A DNA stretch of 64,000 nt from Pseudoalteromonas lipolytica (GCF_900116435.1 NZ_FPAZ01000002.1:62001-126000); one strand, 5' to 3'. Shown: positions 17,127 through 26,889, counted from the first letter of the stretch. Program-made: numbers and translations. The notes: generated by a model from the sequence alone, not told the origin.

Positions 17127-17984
17127 CTAGTAATCAAATTTATGCTTGGTAAACAAGCTTTGTACTTGTTGCCATACTGCACCCGGTTTACCGTCACCCA
17201 CCAATTTACCGTTCACTTTTACCACTGGGCCCACTTCTTTGGTGGCGCTGGTGATCCACACTTCGTCGGCATCGAGTAGCTCATCTTTGCTTATAATGCG
17301 CTCTTGCACCTTAAAATCACTGTGGCTGTGTAAAATATTGAGGATTAACCAGCGAGTGATCCCCGGTAAAATTTGGTTATCAAGAGGTGGAGTGCTGATC
17401 GCCCCCTCTTTTACAATAAACACATTACTTGAGCTGGCTTCGGTAATTTCTTCTAAGCGGTTAAATAAAATTGTTTCTTTGTTGCCCGCTGCTGCGCCAT
17501 GTTGGTAATGCATAACATTGCCAAGTAGCGCTGTTGATTTTATATGGCAGCGTTGCCAACGACGGTCTTGCTCAAGTGATACCGTGTACGTTGTTGCACT
17601 GTCGATATCGCTTTTGGGCTCTGCAGGAATTTCAAAGGCAAAGGCGAATACGGTTGGCGTGATATTGCTTGGGTAGCCGTGGGCGCGTTTTGTGTCGGCA
17701 CCACGACTAACATGCAAGTAAATGCCGAGGTTATCACCGTGGTTTTTTTCGCATAAATCGTTACAGATTTTACGCCACGTATCAGCACTGTAATCTAGCT
17801 TTATTTCGAGCTCATTTAAGCCGTTATTCATGCGTTCGATATGCGCACCAAAGCCGAGCATTTTACCGTTGTAAGATGGGATCACTTCATAGATGCCATC
17901 GCCAAATAAAAAGCCGCGATCCATTGGTGAAATCTTTGCTTCATCAGCACTTAGGTATTCACCGTTTAGGTATACCGTACCCAT
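17127..17984 (-). CDS. dat: D-amino acid aminotransferase (class IV PLP enzyme)
   Basis: Interconverts D-amino acids and 2-oxo acids, typically D-alanine plus 2-oxoglutarate with D-glutamate plus pyruvate. It is 285 residues long. MGTVYLNGEYLSADEAKISP and DRGFLFGDGIYEVI are the standard start. The PLP lysine is K149 in CHIKSTALLGN, and EITEASSSNVFIV with LPGITR are the conserved phosphate-binding blocks. It is the last gene of a four-gene operon, 2 bp after the DUF4392 gene. That placement suggests it feeds or drains the D-glutamate pool on which the other three enzymes act. Confidence 0.9.
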   Translation of the reverse strand: MGTVYLNGEYLSADEAKISPMDRGFLFGDGIYEVIPSYNGKMLGFGAHIERMNNGLNELEIKLDYSADTWRKICNDLCEKNHGDNLGIYLHVSRGADTKRAHGYPSNITPTVFAFAFEIPAEPKSDIDSATTYTVSLEQDRRWQRCHIKSTALLGNVMHYQHGAAAGNKETILFNRLEEITEASSSNVFIVKEGAISTPPLDNQILPGITRWLILNILHSHSDFKVQERIISKDELLDADEVWITSATKEVGPVVKVNGKLVGDGKPGAVWQQVQSLFTKHKFDY

Positions 17985-17986
17985 TG

Positions 17987-18841
17987 TTAAACCTCATTCT
18001 GTCTAGTAAGTTGGCGAAGCCGAGTTATTAATTGTTGGCCATGCATTGCATGAAGGCCGTCTTCAGTGAGCTCGTTTTTATGGGTAACACCATCTACACT
18101 GCCGCGCTCACTTAGGTATTGCAAAATGTTCAAAGGCTCTATATCAGCCAAAAAATCGGTGTTATGCCAGCGGCTTAAAAATGCGATAAGGCCATAGGCT
18201 GCCCAGTTAGATACATCGGCAAGTAGTAATTCATCGCAAGGCGTTACACTGGGTGTTATGTTGAGCCCATGCATATGCTTTGCAAGATTACCCATGCCAA
18301 TTTCGTTGCCACCATCGCCTATTGCTATGGTTGGGCAGGTTGCTTCTGTTATAAAAAAATCAAAACAGCCACAGTGCTCCGAAATATCGATACCACGCAT
18401 ATTATAATAACGTTGATGCTCATTAAGCCCCGGACGTTCGATTGACAGTACGCAATCTGGCTTTAATTGCTCAAGCGCTTTAATGCTAAAAGTGCGGGCA
18501 TTTTCAATACTGTTAATCGGCAATTCAAAACAGTTAAAATCGTTTTTTAATGCGCTGTAAAGGGGGTTGCCAGTGACTAAAATGGGCTGTTTTCCTAGCT
18601 TGTCTAACACGCTATAAAGTGCAATTGCACCAACCGGGCCATCGGTTTCAAAGGTGTTATTAACCGCAAATCCAGTGCCAATTAATACCGGTCCATTTGC
18701 TTTATTTAATGCCTGAGCTGCGCGTAAGTACGTGCCGGTGCTTTGCATTGCGTATAAATGCTGCATACCACGTGGATTTTGTTCAACCATCATGGTTTCA
18801 ATTTGTTGGCTGAGGGCTTCGTCGCTTAGGCTTGCTGACAT
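17987..18841 (-). CDS. DUF4392 protein, D-glutamate cyclase C-terminal-type
   Basis: A 284-residue homologue of the C-terminal domain of D-glutamate cyclase, the mitochondrial enzyme that turns D-glutamate into 5-oxo-D-proline. Diagnostic blocks are NGPVLIGTGFAVNN, ETDGPVGA, LSIERPG, a metal/substrate loop GDGGNEIGMGN (about 178-188) and NWAAYGL. Its start overlaps the preceding pxpA-like gene by 16 bp and its stop is 2 bp before dat. In animals this domain is fused to DUF1445; here the two are separate genes of one operon. Activity is inferred from family and context. Confidence 0.85.
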   Translation of the reverse strand: MSASLSDEALSQQIETMMVEQNPRGMQHLYAMQSTGTYLRAAQALNKANGPVLIGTGFAVNNTFETDGPVGAIALYSVLDKLGKQPILVTGNPLYSALKNDFNCFELPINSIENARTFSIKALEQLKPDCVLSIERPGLNEHQRYYNMRGIDISEHCGCFDFFITEATCPTIAIGDGGNEIGMGNLAKHMHGLNITPSVTPCDELLLADVSNWAAYGLIAFLSRWHNTDFLADIEPLNILQYLSERGSVDGVTHKNELTEDGLHAMHGQQLITRLRQLTRQNEV

Positions 18842-19563
18842 AATGTTTTAATCTCTTGAATTAGGGCAATGCCTGCTTCGTTATCACCATGCACGCAGAG
18901 GCTATCTGCATTCAGCGTTAACTGTTGACCGCTTCGAGTGGTCACAGTACCGTGTTTAATCAACTGTTTAACTTGTGCGATTAACGCGGGCTTGTCGTGT
19001 ACACTGCCAGCAAGGTTACGTGGCACAAGTGTACCTTCGTCGGTGTATTGGCGGTCGGCAAATGCCTCTAAAATAAGTTCTAAATTGAGTGCGCTTGCGT
19101 GTTCTTTGTGTTTATCTGCTTGATTGGTAGCTAAAATCATTAATTTTAATGACTTTGGGTAACTTGCAACGGCACGCATTACACTCTCTAAAATACGCTC
19201 ATCACGCATCATGTCATTGTAAAGCGCGCCATGAGGTTTCACATAATTAAGTGTTAAACCATGCACTGCTGCCATGCCATCAATCGCCGCTATTTGGTAA
19301 TGCAGGCAATTTATCAATTCTTGAGCGCTCATAGCCATTGAGCGGCGACCAAAACCTTGTTTATCGGGGTAGCTTGGATGAGCGCCAACAGTGACATTAT
19401 GCTGCTTGGCAAGGGCTAATGTGTTTGCCATTACATCGGCATCACCCGCATGAAAACCACAGGCAATATTGGCCATATCAATATGCGGCATTACTTGCTC
19501 ATCAAGGCCCATTTTCCACATGCCAAAGCTTTCGCCTAAATCGCAATTAAGTTTCATGGTCAT
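18826..19563 (-). CDS. pxpA: LamB/YcsF family, 5-oxoprolinase subunit A-like
   Basis: A 245-residue protein of the LamB/YcsF family. MKLNCDLGESFG, NIACGFHAGD, VGAHPSYPD, YVKPHGALYN and a late CVHGDNEAG are all family signatures. PxpA works with PxpB and PxpC to hydrolyse 5-oxoproline with ATP, but neither partner gene is next to this one or elsewhere in the window. It sits between the two halves of a D-glutamate cyclase. That supports a role on 5-oxoproline, possibly the D-isomer. It starts 1 bp after the upstream stop and overlaps the next gene by 16 bp. Confidence 0.9.
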   Translation of the reverse strand: MTMKLNCDLGESFGMWKMGLDEQVMPHIDMANIACGFHAGDADVMANTLALAKQHNVTVGAHPSYPDKQGFGRRSMAMSAQELINCLHYQIAAIDGMAAVHGLTLNYVKPHGALYNDMMRDERILESVMRAVASYPKSLKLMILATNQADKHKEHASALNLELILEAFADRQYTDEGTLVPRNLAGSVHDKPALIAQVKQLIKHGTVTTRSGQQLTLNADSLCVHGDNEAGIALIQEIKTLCQQA

Positions 19564-19564
19564 T

Positions 19565-20362
19565 TTATAACGCCGCCATTCTACTGTTTGGAATATCGGT
19601 GATCAGCATATGACCTGGACTATGTGTAATGCAAAAATCGGGTGCTGCATTCGCAATAGCAATTTGTGGGGTGACACCACAGGCCCAAAACACCGGAACT
19701 TCGCCATTTTTAATGGTGACAGCATCGCCAAATTCAGGCTTATTTATATTTTTTATACCAATCGCTGCTGGGTCACCAAAATGAACTGGTGCGCCATGAA
19801 CACTTGGAAAACGGCTACACACTTGAATAGCGCGAATCGCATCAGCAGGCTTCATTGGTCGCATACTTACGACCATATTTGCATGAAACATTCCTGCACT
19901 TTGACAGGGCATATTAGTCACATACATCGGCACATTTTTATGCTCGGTGATATTACGAATTTCAAGCCCTGCGGCAATCAATGCTTCTTCAAATGAGAAT
20001 GAGCAGCCAATTAGGAAGGTCACTAAATCATCACGCCATACATCGCTTATGTCAGTGACTTCTTCAACCATTTGACCATTTTTGAATATGCGATAGCGAG
20101 GCAAGTCGCTGCGTATATCAATGTCTTCACCAACGGTTGGCATATCGGTTACACCTGGCGAGTGGCTGGTTGCAATAATAGGGCATGACTTAGGGTTGGC
20201 TTGGCTAAATTGCAAAAAGTCGAACGCATATTGTTTCGGTAAAATAACTAGATTTGCCTGCACGAAACCAGGAGCAAAGCCAGAAGTATGACCGCTGTAG
20301 TCACCTGCCCGCACCAATTTCCTAATCGCTGCTGGGGTCGTTAATGATGCATCTTTTTGCAC
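19565..20362 (-). CDS. DUF1445/YcsI family putative hydro-lyase (D-glutamate cyclase N-terminal-type)
   Basis: A 265-residue protein with GTG start and a strong AAGGAG site. Signatures are AAIRKLVRAGDYSGHTSGFAPG, NLVILP, DLVTFLIGCSFSFEEAL, VPMYVTNMPC, VHFGDPAAIGI and the terminal FCITHSPGHMLITD. This is the family called putative hydro-lyase or DUF1445, which is the N-terminal half of eukaryotic D-glutamate cyclase. It is first in the operon ycsI-pxpA-DUF4392-dat, which has gaps of 2 bp or less or overlaps throughout. The exact reaction of the stand-alone protein is not established to my knowledge. Confidence 0.88.
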   Translation of the reverse strand: MQKDASLTTPAAIRKLVRAGDYSGHTSGFAPGFVQANLVILPKQYAFDFLQFSQANPKSCPIIATSHSPGVTDMPTVGEDIDIRSDLPRYRIFKNGQMVEEVTDISDVWRDDLVTFLIGCSFSFEEALIAAGLEIRNITEHKNVPMYVTNMPCQSAGMFHANMVVSMRPMKPADAIRAIQVCSRFPSVHGAPVHFGDPAAIGIKNINKPEFGDAVTIKNGEVPVFWACGVTPQIAIANAAPDFCITHSPGHMLITDIPNSRMAAL

Positions 20363-20429
20363 GTGCCTCTCCTTCAGTATTTAGCTTGAACCAACCATAA
20401 CATTCAGTTCAATCTAAGGGTATTAGACA

Positions 20430-22298
20430 TTAATTTATACCGTTAATTGTAACGGGAAGCTGTCCTTTCGCAGGGGCTTTACCCAGCAAAACTTTTGCCA
20501 ATGCTGTGAATGCAGGGCCTGCGATTTTCTCGTCAGTGTCCACGTCAATATTGTAAGCATAGGTGGCAAGGACTGCATCACCAAATTTGCCAAATTGGGC
20601 AATATCGTACGGTGCGCGTAAGCTGACAAATACGGTCTTTTTGTTTGCTAATTTAGCTTGTTTAAGTAACGATTCTAGCGCGGCTGATTGGTCTGCAATC
20701 GCAAACTCTGGGTTATCGGCCAAGTCATCCATACCACCTACTTCGACAGCACTTTGCTTGGGTGAAGCATTCGCCGCAATAATCACATCCGCTTCGTTTA
20801 ACTCTTTTAACGTTGAAAGTGGCTCAAAGCCTTGCAAGCTGGTGCAGCTAAAGCTTAACAACGTGTGTGTGTTATCCCGCAGAGCTTGTTGCAGAGCGAA
20901 ACATTTTCGTGTGTCAGGCATAATTATATGCACTTTGGTGTTTTCTTTAAGTTTAAGCGGTAAAGTGTGCTTTTCGTTTTTAACTTCGGTAATGGCCGCT
21001 AATGCCAGTTCTGCCTCTACTTTTCGGTGGTGTTGATCACCAAGCAGTAACTGCGCTTTTTTTATTGCGGCTTCATCGTCAAGCTGCGTTGTTAGGTTGA
21101 ATTTTTCTTTAAGTTTTAAAATGCGTGTTGCTGATGCACTCACTTCATCGGCATTTAAGGTGCCACGTTTTACTTCGTTTTCTAAGCGCTCTAGCAGTGT
21201 TTCGAGTACGGCTAAGTCTTTAGGGCTTCTGATTTCAATTGGCATCAGCGCGATATCAACGCCTGCGGCAAATGTGTTGATTACAGCTTCGATAGGTTCA
21301 AAAAAATGGCTGATGCCAGCCATATCGAGGGCATCAGTGATAACAACCCCTTGATAGCCAAGCTCATCGCGTAGCAAATCGGTGATGATTTTGCGCGACA
21401 TAGTTGCAGGCTTGATCATGGTTTTACCTTCTTTGCTCACAAAGGTGCTGTTATCAAGCGCTGGGTACTGTATGTGCGCGGTCATTATCATACCCGGTTG
21501 CTGGTTTTTAATGATCTCTTTAAACGGCGGCAAATCTTGTTGCCAAATAGTTTCTTTGTCGTGCATCACTTTAGGCAGGCCTGTGTGGCTATCGACATTG
21601 GTATCGCCATGCCCCGGAAAATGCTTTAACGATGAAATAACCCCATTATTTTCAAAGCCTGCCACTTGAGCGCCACCCAGTTTAGCAACCAATTGGGGGT
21701 CTTCACCGTAAGAGCGTACGTTGATCACAGGATTATCGGGGTTCATGTTTACATCAACCGTCGGCGCATAATTTACGTTAACGCCCAGAGCGAGCAGTTC
21801 ATCAGCAATAATACGAGCGGACTCTTTGGCAAAGTGAGTTCCATGCTCTTTATACGTTGCGCCAATCGACATATTGCCCGTGAATGACGTGCCTACATCG
21901 CGTGGTATACGAGCAACCCGGCCACCTTCTTGGTCAATCGAGATAAACAAAGGTAAGCCTAACGCTGACTTAGCCGCGGCTTTTTGTAAGTCGTTATTAA
22001 GTTTAATTACTTGCGGCACGGTATCAATATTTTCGGCAAATAAAATTACGCCACCAATATTATGTTTAGTGATGATATTGGCTAAATCAGCGGGTAAGTG
22101 TGTAACTGGCGTGCGGCATTTTTGCTCGCCGATGTCTTGCTCGCCGATTTTTTGTTCGCAGTAATAGCGTAAGTCGAGCATTAGTTTTTGCCCTAACTGC
22201 TGTTTTAAAGTTAACGCAGACTCAGCAAATGATGATTGTAATGGCATGAAACACCCTAATCCGATAACCAGTGACGATAGTGCAAACTTATTTAACAC
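20430..22298 (-). CDS. Periplasmic GH3 beta-N-acetylhexosaminidase
   Basis: A glycoside hydrolase family 3 enzyme of about 622 residues from the GTG at 22298. I chose this over a TTG four codons upstream because GGAG lies 6 nt before it and it begins the signal peptide MLNKFALSSLVIGLGCFMPL. Motifs: SIDQEGGRVARI, the substrate/catalytic loop KHFPGHGDT with DSHTGLP, and the nucleophile Asp in GVVITDALDM. A second domain after about residue 400 contains VFVSLRAPYD. Unlike cytoplasmic NagZ it is exported and two-domain, so it may trim chitin or peptidoglycan sugars outside the cytoplasm. The NagX-like gene about 3 kb away fits an amino-sugar theme. Confidence 0.9.
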   Translation of the reverse strand: MLNKFALSSLVIGLGCFMPLQSSFAESALTLKQQLGQKLMLDLRYYCEQKIGEQDIGEQKCRTPVTHLPADLANIITKHNIGGVILFAENIDTVPQVIKLNNDLQKAAAKSALGLPLFISIDQEGGRVARIPRDVGTSFTGNMSIGATYKEHGTHFAKESARIIADELLALGVNVNYAPTVDVNMNPDNPVINVRSYGEDPQLVAKLGGAQVAGFENNGVISSLKHFPGHGDTNVDSHTGLPKVMHDKETIWQQDLPPFKEIIKNQQPGMIMTAHIQYPALDNSTFVSKEGKTMIKPATMSRKIITDLLRDELGYQGVVITDALDMAGISHFFEPIEAVINTFAAGVDIALMPIEIRSPKDLAVLETLLERLENEVKRGTLNADEVSASATRILKLKEKFNLTTQLDDEAAIKKAQLLLGDQHHRKVEAELALAAITEVKNEKHTLPLKLKENTKVHIIMPDTRKCFALQQALRDNTHTLLSFSCTSLQGFEPLSTLKELNEADVIIAANASPKQSAVEVGGMDDLADNPEFAIADQSAALESLLKQAKLANKKTVFVSLRAPYDIAQFGKFGDAVLATYAYNIDVDTDEKIAGPAFTALAKVLLGKAPAKGQLPVTINGIN

Positions 22299-22597
22299 AG
22301 CAAGCTCCAAAGCAAAACGCTTAATTAATTTTAAGAATAAATTATTCTCGATGTTAATGTGTTTTTAAATAGAAATACAGTATTTTTTTGCTACCCTAAC
22401 GGTTTTTGGTTTGGACTGCAAAAAGCGTAGTTAAAACACTGAATATTACTTATAACCCCAAAAAATATAACGAAAACCCGACCTGCTCAGAACGAAGTTG
22501 ATAATTTATCAATTTAATAAGTCGCTTTTTGATTAAAATTAAAGTAATAATATATTCCATATTTATCACACCAGATTAAGGCTAGCTTGGGGGCGAG

Positions 22598-25465
22598 ATG
22601 GCATTAACCCGATTGCATGCGTTTAAACAATACATTACACCTTTTTTACCAGAGTCCGCATTAATAGAAGATTACTCGCGCCGCTATGCGTATGGAACAG
22701 ACGCGAGCTTTTATCGTTTAATTCCAGAGTTAGTGGTTCTTGTCAGTAACCAAAAACAAGCAAAGCAGGTTATTAGCGCGGCAAATCAACATAACGTGCC
22801 TATTACCTTTCGGGCTGCGGGCACCAGCTTATCTGGCCAAGCAATTACCGACTCTGTCTTGGTTTTGCTGTGTGATAGTTGGAGCAACTTTGAAATTTTA
22901 GATAACGCCGATGCAATTCGTCTTCAGCCCGCCATTATTGGAGCAAGAGTCAATCAGGTGTTGGCCCCTTATGGTAAAAAGATTGGTCCTGATCCTGCGT
23001 CGATTAACAGCTGTAAAATTGCCGGTATGGCCGCTAATAACTCCTCTGGTATGTGCTGTGGTGTCGCGCAAAATAGCTACCATACACTAAAAGATATGAC
23101 GCTTATTTTTGCCGATGGCACAGAACTTAATACGGCTGACGAACACAGCTGCCAACGTTTCTTAAGCACCCATAGCGATTGGGTTAATGAGTTAATGAAT
23201 TTAGTAGCCAGTGTTAAGCAAAACTCTGCACTCAGTGAGCTAATTACGCATAAGTACCGACTAAAAAACACCACCGGTTACGGTTTAAATGCGTTGTTGG
23301 ATTTTTCTGATCCAATAGACATTATTAAGCATGTGATCATTGGTTCTGAGGGGACGTTAGCATTTATTGCCGATATCACTTACCACACGGTTATTGAACA
23401 CAGCCATAAGCACACCGGCTTCTTTATTTTTGATGACATAAACAAAGTGTGTGAGTTAGTGCAAAGACTTAGCGAGCTTGATGTCGCCGCCGTTGAACTA
23501 CTTGATAAACGTGCATTGATGTCAGTGGCAGAGCACGCCATTATGCCCAAGAATGTTGCTGATTACCCAGAACACGCCGCGGCGCTTTTAATTGAGCTAA
23601 GGGCAGAAGATGCACACACGCTCAATGAGCTTACGCACACCACGCAGCAGTTAATTAATGAGTTTAGCGAATCTGCGCTTGCTACTATCGCCTTTTCGGC
23701 AGATAGCGTGCACAATGCTGCACTGTGGAATATTCGCAAAGGAACATTTCCAGCGGTGGGAGCTGTGCGCGAAACAGGCACCACAGTAATTATAGAAGAT
23801 GTTGCTTTTGCCCTTGATAAGCTGGCTTTGGGTGTTAATGCGCTTCATCAGCTCTTTATAAAATATGGCTACGATGAAGCGATCATTTTTGGTCATGCGC
23901 TGGCAGGAAATCTACATTTTGTGTTTACACAAGCATTCGATACTAAGCAGCAAGTAACGCGCTATGAGCAATTTATGGCAGATGTTGCCAACTTAGTCGC
24001 CGTTGAGCTTAAAGGGTCACTAAAAGCAGAGCATGGCACGGGCCGTAACATGGCGCCTTTTGTGGCGACAGAGTGGGGCGATGATGGTTTTGCCGTTATG
24101 GTGAAGCTTAAGCAATTGTTTGATCCGAAAAATATACTCAACCCCGGGGTGATCATCAATGCTGATAAAAATGCGCATACGCAACATTTAAAAACCATGC
24201 CCAAAAGTGACGATATTATTGATACCTGCATTGAATGTGGCTTTTGTGAAGTTGTGTGCCCTTCAAAAGGACTCACTCTAACCCCAAGACAGCGCATAAC
24301 TTTGTGGCGTCATCGCACTGAATTACACTCCGCGTTACAGGCAGCAGACGATTTAAAAACCAAGCAACAGTTAAATCAAAAGCTCACCGTTATTGAAAAT
24401 GACTTTAAATATCTGGGGATTGATTCGTGTGCAGCAACAGGGCTGTGTGGCTTAAAATGCCCTGTGGGTATTAACACGGGCGAATTTATTAAATCATTAA
24501 GAGCCGAAAAAGCGGCTACAAACAAACTCACACGCTCGCTTGCAGCCTTTGCGAGTAAACATTTTTCGGTCATGGCCGGTGGGGCACGATTGGGTTTAAA
24601 TGTGATGCAGGTGCTTGAAAAAGCTATCGGCACAAACAACCTTGTGAGCTTAACTAAACCTGCTCACCGACTACTGGGTACGCCTTTGTATTTTTCGGCG
24701 TGGCCTCGTGCTGAGCAACCAATTAATTGTCACGTAAAGCAAAAGCCGCAACATAAAAAAATGGTGTATGTGCCAAGCTGCGCAGGACGGGTTTTTGCTG
24801 CCGATAAAGGCAGTGATGATACGCGTTCTCTTGTCGAAGTAATGCATTCGTTAGCTGCAAAGGCAGGGTTTGAAGTTATCATCCCTAAGCAGCCAGATTC
24901 ATTATGCTGTGGTATGCCCTTTGCGAGTAAAGGCCTTAATAAAGAGTTTAAAAACAAAAGTGAGCAATTACTAACAGAGCTCATTGACTGTTCTAATAAT
25001 GGAGAATACCCCATCGTTTTTGACGCCAGTCCCTGCGCTTTAACCACATTGAATGCAGCAAAAAATACGCAACTGACTATTTTCGAAAGTGCAGACTTCG
25101 CAACCGAGCAGCTTTTAGCGCATTTGCAGGTAACTCAAACAAGCGAGCCTATTATGTTGCATGTAACTTGTAGCTCAAAGCGGTTAGGAAAAGAGCAAAG
25201 TTTAGTCACACTTGCCAAGGCATGCAGCTCAGAAGTTATTATTCCGGCTGATATAGAATGCTGCGGCTTTGCTGGCGATAAAGGGTTTAACCTGCCCAAG
25301 CTTAACGCCAATGCGCTCAAAACACTCAAACAACAGGTACCAAAAAACTGCAATCGAGGGGTGTCTAATAGCCGCAGTTGTGAAATAGGCTTAACTGAAC
25401 ACAGTGGCATTAGTTATCAATCTATTTTGTATTTACTTGATAAGCAAAGCAGCACTGTTAATTAG
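22598..25465 (+). CDS. FAD/Fe-S D-lactate (D-2-hydroxyacid) dehydrogenase, Dld-II type
   Basis: A 955-residue flavoprotein oxidising D-lactate or a similar D-2-hydroxy acid and passing electrons to quinone. An N-terminal FAD_binding_4 domain holds TFRAAGTSLSGQA and NSCKIAGMAANNSSGMC. A FAD-oxidase C domain holds HALAGNLHFVF and EHGTGRNMAPFV. A ferredoxin-like part has CIECGFCEVVCP (from C544) and CGLKCPVG. Two CCG domains follow (CCGMPFASKG and CCGFAGDKGF). The layout matches the Shewanella Dld-II enzyme. GGGGCGAG precedes the ATG. No lactate permease is adjacent. Confidence 0.9.
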   Translation: MALTRLHAFKQYITPFLPESALIEDYSRRYAYGTDASFYRLIPELVVLVSNQKQAKQVISAANQHNVPITFRAAGTSLSGQAITDSVLVLLCDSWSNFEILDNADAIRLQPAIIGARVNQVLAPYGKKIGPDPASINSCKIAGMAANNSSGMCCGVAQNSYHTLKDMTLIFADGTELNTADEHSCQRFLSTHSDWVNELMNLVASVKQNSALSELITHKYRLKNTTGYGLNALLDFSDPIDIIKHVIIGSEGTLAFIADITYHTVIEHSHKHTGFFIFDDINKVCELVQRLSELDVAAVELLDKRALMSVAEHAIMPKNVADYPEHAAALLIELRAEDAHTLNELTHTTQQLINEFSESALATIAFSADSVHNAALWNIRKGTFPAVGAVRETGTTVIIEDVAFALDKLALGVNALHQLFIKYGYDEAIIFGHALAGNLHFVFTQAFDTKQQVTRYEQFMADVANLVAVELKGSLKAEHGTGRNMAPFVATEWGDDGFAVMVKLKQLFDPKNILNPGVIINADKNAHTQHLKTMPKSDDIIDTCIECGFCEVVCPSKGLTLTPRQRITLWRHRTELHSALQAADDLKTKQQLNQKLTVIENDFKYLGIDSCAATGLCGLKCPVGINTGEFIKSLRAEKAATNKLTRSLAAFASKHFSVMAGGARLGLNVMQVLEKAIGTNNLVSLTKPAHRLLGTPLYFSAWPRAEQPINCHVKQKPQHKKMVYVPSCAGRVFAADKGSDDTRSLVEVMHSLAAKAGFEVIIPKQPDSLCCGMPFASKGLNKEFKNKSEQLLTELIDCSNNGEYPIVFDASPCALTTLNAAKNTQLTIFESADFATEQLLAHLQVTQTSEPIMLHVTCSSKRLGKEQSLVTLAKACSSEVIIPADIECCGFAGDKGFNLPKLNANALKTLKQQVPKNCNRGVSNSRSCEIGLTEHSGISYQSILYLLDKQSSTVN

Positions 25466-25499
25466 GAGCCTGTCTTATTAACAGTCAGTTCTATTTACG

Positions 25500-25530
25500 A
25501 GCCAGTTGTGTTGCCACAACTGGCTTAATT
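25500..25530. terminator. Hairpin between dld-type gene and NagX-like gene
   Basis: A perfect 11-bp stem, AGCCAGTTGTG-TTGC-CACAACTGGCT, followed by TTAATT, between convergent genes. The T-run is short, so termination may be partial. Confidence 0.7.
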
Positions 25531-25536
25531 CATTAT

Positions 25537-26724
25537 TTACACTTTCCAAAAAATGCCTTTCTTATAGCAGCCATACATCACACCGTATGACACAGCTAAA
25601 AACAGCAACGAAAACACAAAAGAAGCTAAGGGGTTATCTGTGATCAACGTGTTTATTGAGCCGTAAATAAGGCCCTTTAAGCTTGTATCCCCCACGGGGA
25701 TCATAATTAATAACCGCGCCAGTATGGCTGCAAACATAAAGAATAAAATGGCGTTAGCACCAAACACAATGAAGGGAGCACCCCATGCACGTACTTTGTA
25801 AATGTCTAAAATTGCACTGCAAAACGCATAGGTAATTATTGCAAGTCCAGAGCTGAGTAACACATAACTTGGTGTCCAAAGTGCTTTATTGATAGGTGTA
25901 AGTGGCGAGATTAAGTAGCCTGCAATAACCGCTAACACACCTGTGAGGATAAAGACGCGCGCTTGTTTTTTTAGGTCTGTTTGTTTGGTTAAGTACACCG
26001 CCGCCAGTATGCCACTCAGCGCGCTGGCAATGGCAGGCAAAGTAGAGAAAATTCCCTCAGGGTCAAAAGGTAAGGGCTGTGCTTTAGCATAATAAACATG
26101 GTGACTGCCCAGTACTGCATTATCAATCCACGCGCTTAAATTATTACCGTGTAACCATAAACCATTAACGACATCTCCGTTGGGCAGTGGGTAGGGAAGG
26201 TAGAGCATTGCTACAGCATAGACTGCAAGTAAGCTAATACAGGTTAATGCAATTTTTTGAGGCGTTAAATAGAGGTAACAACACAGTGCTACGATATACA
26301 CTAAGCCAATACGCTGCAGCACGCCAAGTACTCTCAGTTGCAAAAGTGTGTCATCAATCCAGCTAAAGGTTGGATCACGAAAATTATAAAAAAACAGTGC
26401 TAAAAACCAACCAAGAGCGAGTAGTTTAACGGCTCTAATTGCCCCCATTTTTAGTATATAAGCATGGTTAAACCCTTTAGCTCGCATGCTATCGACAGAA
26501 AGAGTAATCGACATACCAACAATAAAAATAAAAAAGGGAAAGATTAAATCGGTTGGTGTCCAGCCGTGCCACTCAGCGTGTTTTAGCGGCCAATACATTG
26601 CGCTCCAACTGCCTGGATTATTTACTAGAATCATTGCGGTGATGGTTAAGCCGCGCATAACGTCTAACGCCATTAAGCGATGCGGCGGTAATGTGTTTAG
26701 AATGGATGAACAGTGTTGTTTCAT
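25537..26724 (-). CDS. NagX-like membrane acetyltransferase (HGSNAT/DUF5009 family)
   Basis: A polytopic membrane protein of 395 residues with about ten hydrophobic segments. Its N terminus, RLMALDVMRGLTITAMILVNNPGSW, and the block HAEWHGWTPTDLIFPFFIFIVG, with the presumed catalytic His before GWTP, are those of the heparan-alpha-glucosaminide N-acetyltransferase group. That group includes NagX of bacterial GlcNAc utilisation clusters. A role in transferring acetyl groups to amino sugars across the membrane is known for the lysosomal homologue; here it is inference. It is convergent with the D-lactate dehydrogenase gene. Confidence 0.83.
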   Translation of the reverse strand: MKQHCSSILNTLPPHRLMALDVMRGLTITAMILVNNPGSWSAMYWPLKHAEWHGWTPTDLIFPFFIFIVGMSITLSVDSMRAKGFNHAYILKMGAIRAVKLLALGWFLALFFYNFRDPTFSWIDDTLLQLRVLGVLQRIGLVYIVALCCYLYLTPQKIALTCISLLAVYAVAMLYLPYPLPNGDVVNGLWLHGNNLSAWIDNAVLGSHHVYYAKAQPLPFDPEGIFSTLPAIASALSGILAAVYLTKQTDLKKQARVFILTGVLAVIAGYLISPLTPINKALWTPSYVLLSSGLAIITYAFCSAILDIYKVRAWGAPFIVFGANAILFFMFAAILARLLIMIPVGDTSLKGLIYGSINTLITDNPLASFVFSLLFLAVSYGVMYGCYKKGIFWKV

Positions 26725-26841
26725 TTTGAATTTTTTATCTTTTATTAATGATTTTAATCTAGATAATTTATTCCTTTAAAGCAAGCCGTATCTAATTTTT
26801 TATAAACGAGGGCACCACACGCATGAATTTAAATGAAAGTG

Positions 26842-26889
26842 TATGAATCTATGAATCTATGAACCTATGAACCTATGAATCTATGAATC
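26842..26889. repeat. Octamer tandem repeat (TATGAATC/TATGAACC)6
   Basis: Six in-phase 8-bp units, four TATGAATC and two central TATGAACC, about 120 bp from the NagX-like start and 125 bp before the diguanylate cyclase gene. The period is 8 rather than the 7 seen in the other arrays of this window. Confidence 0.9.
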
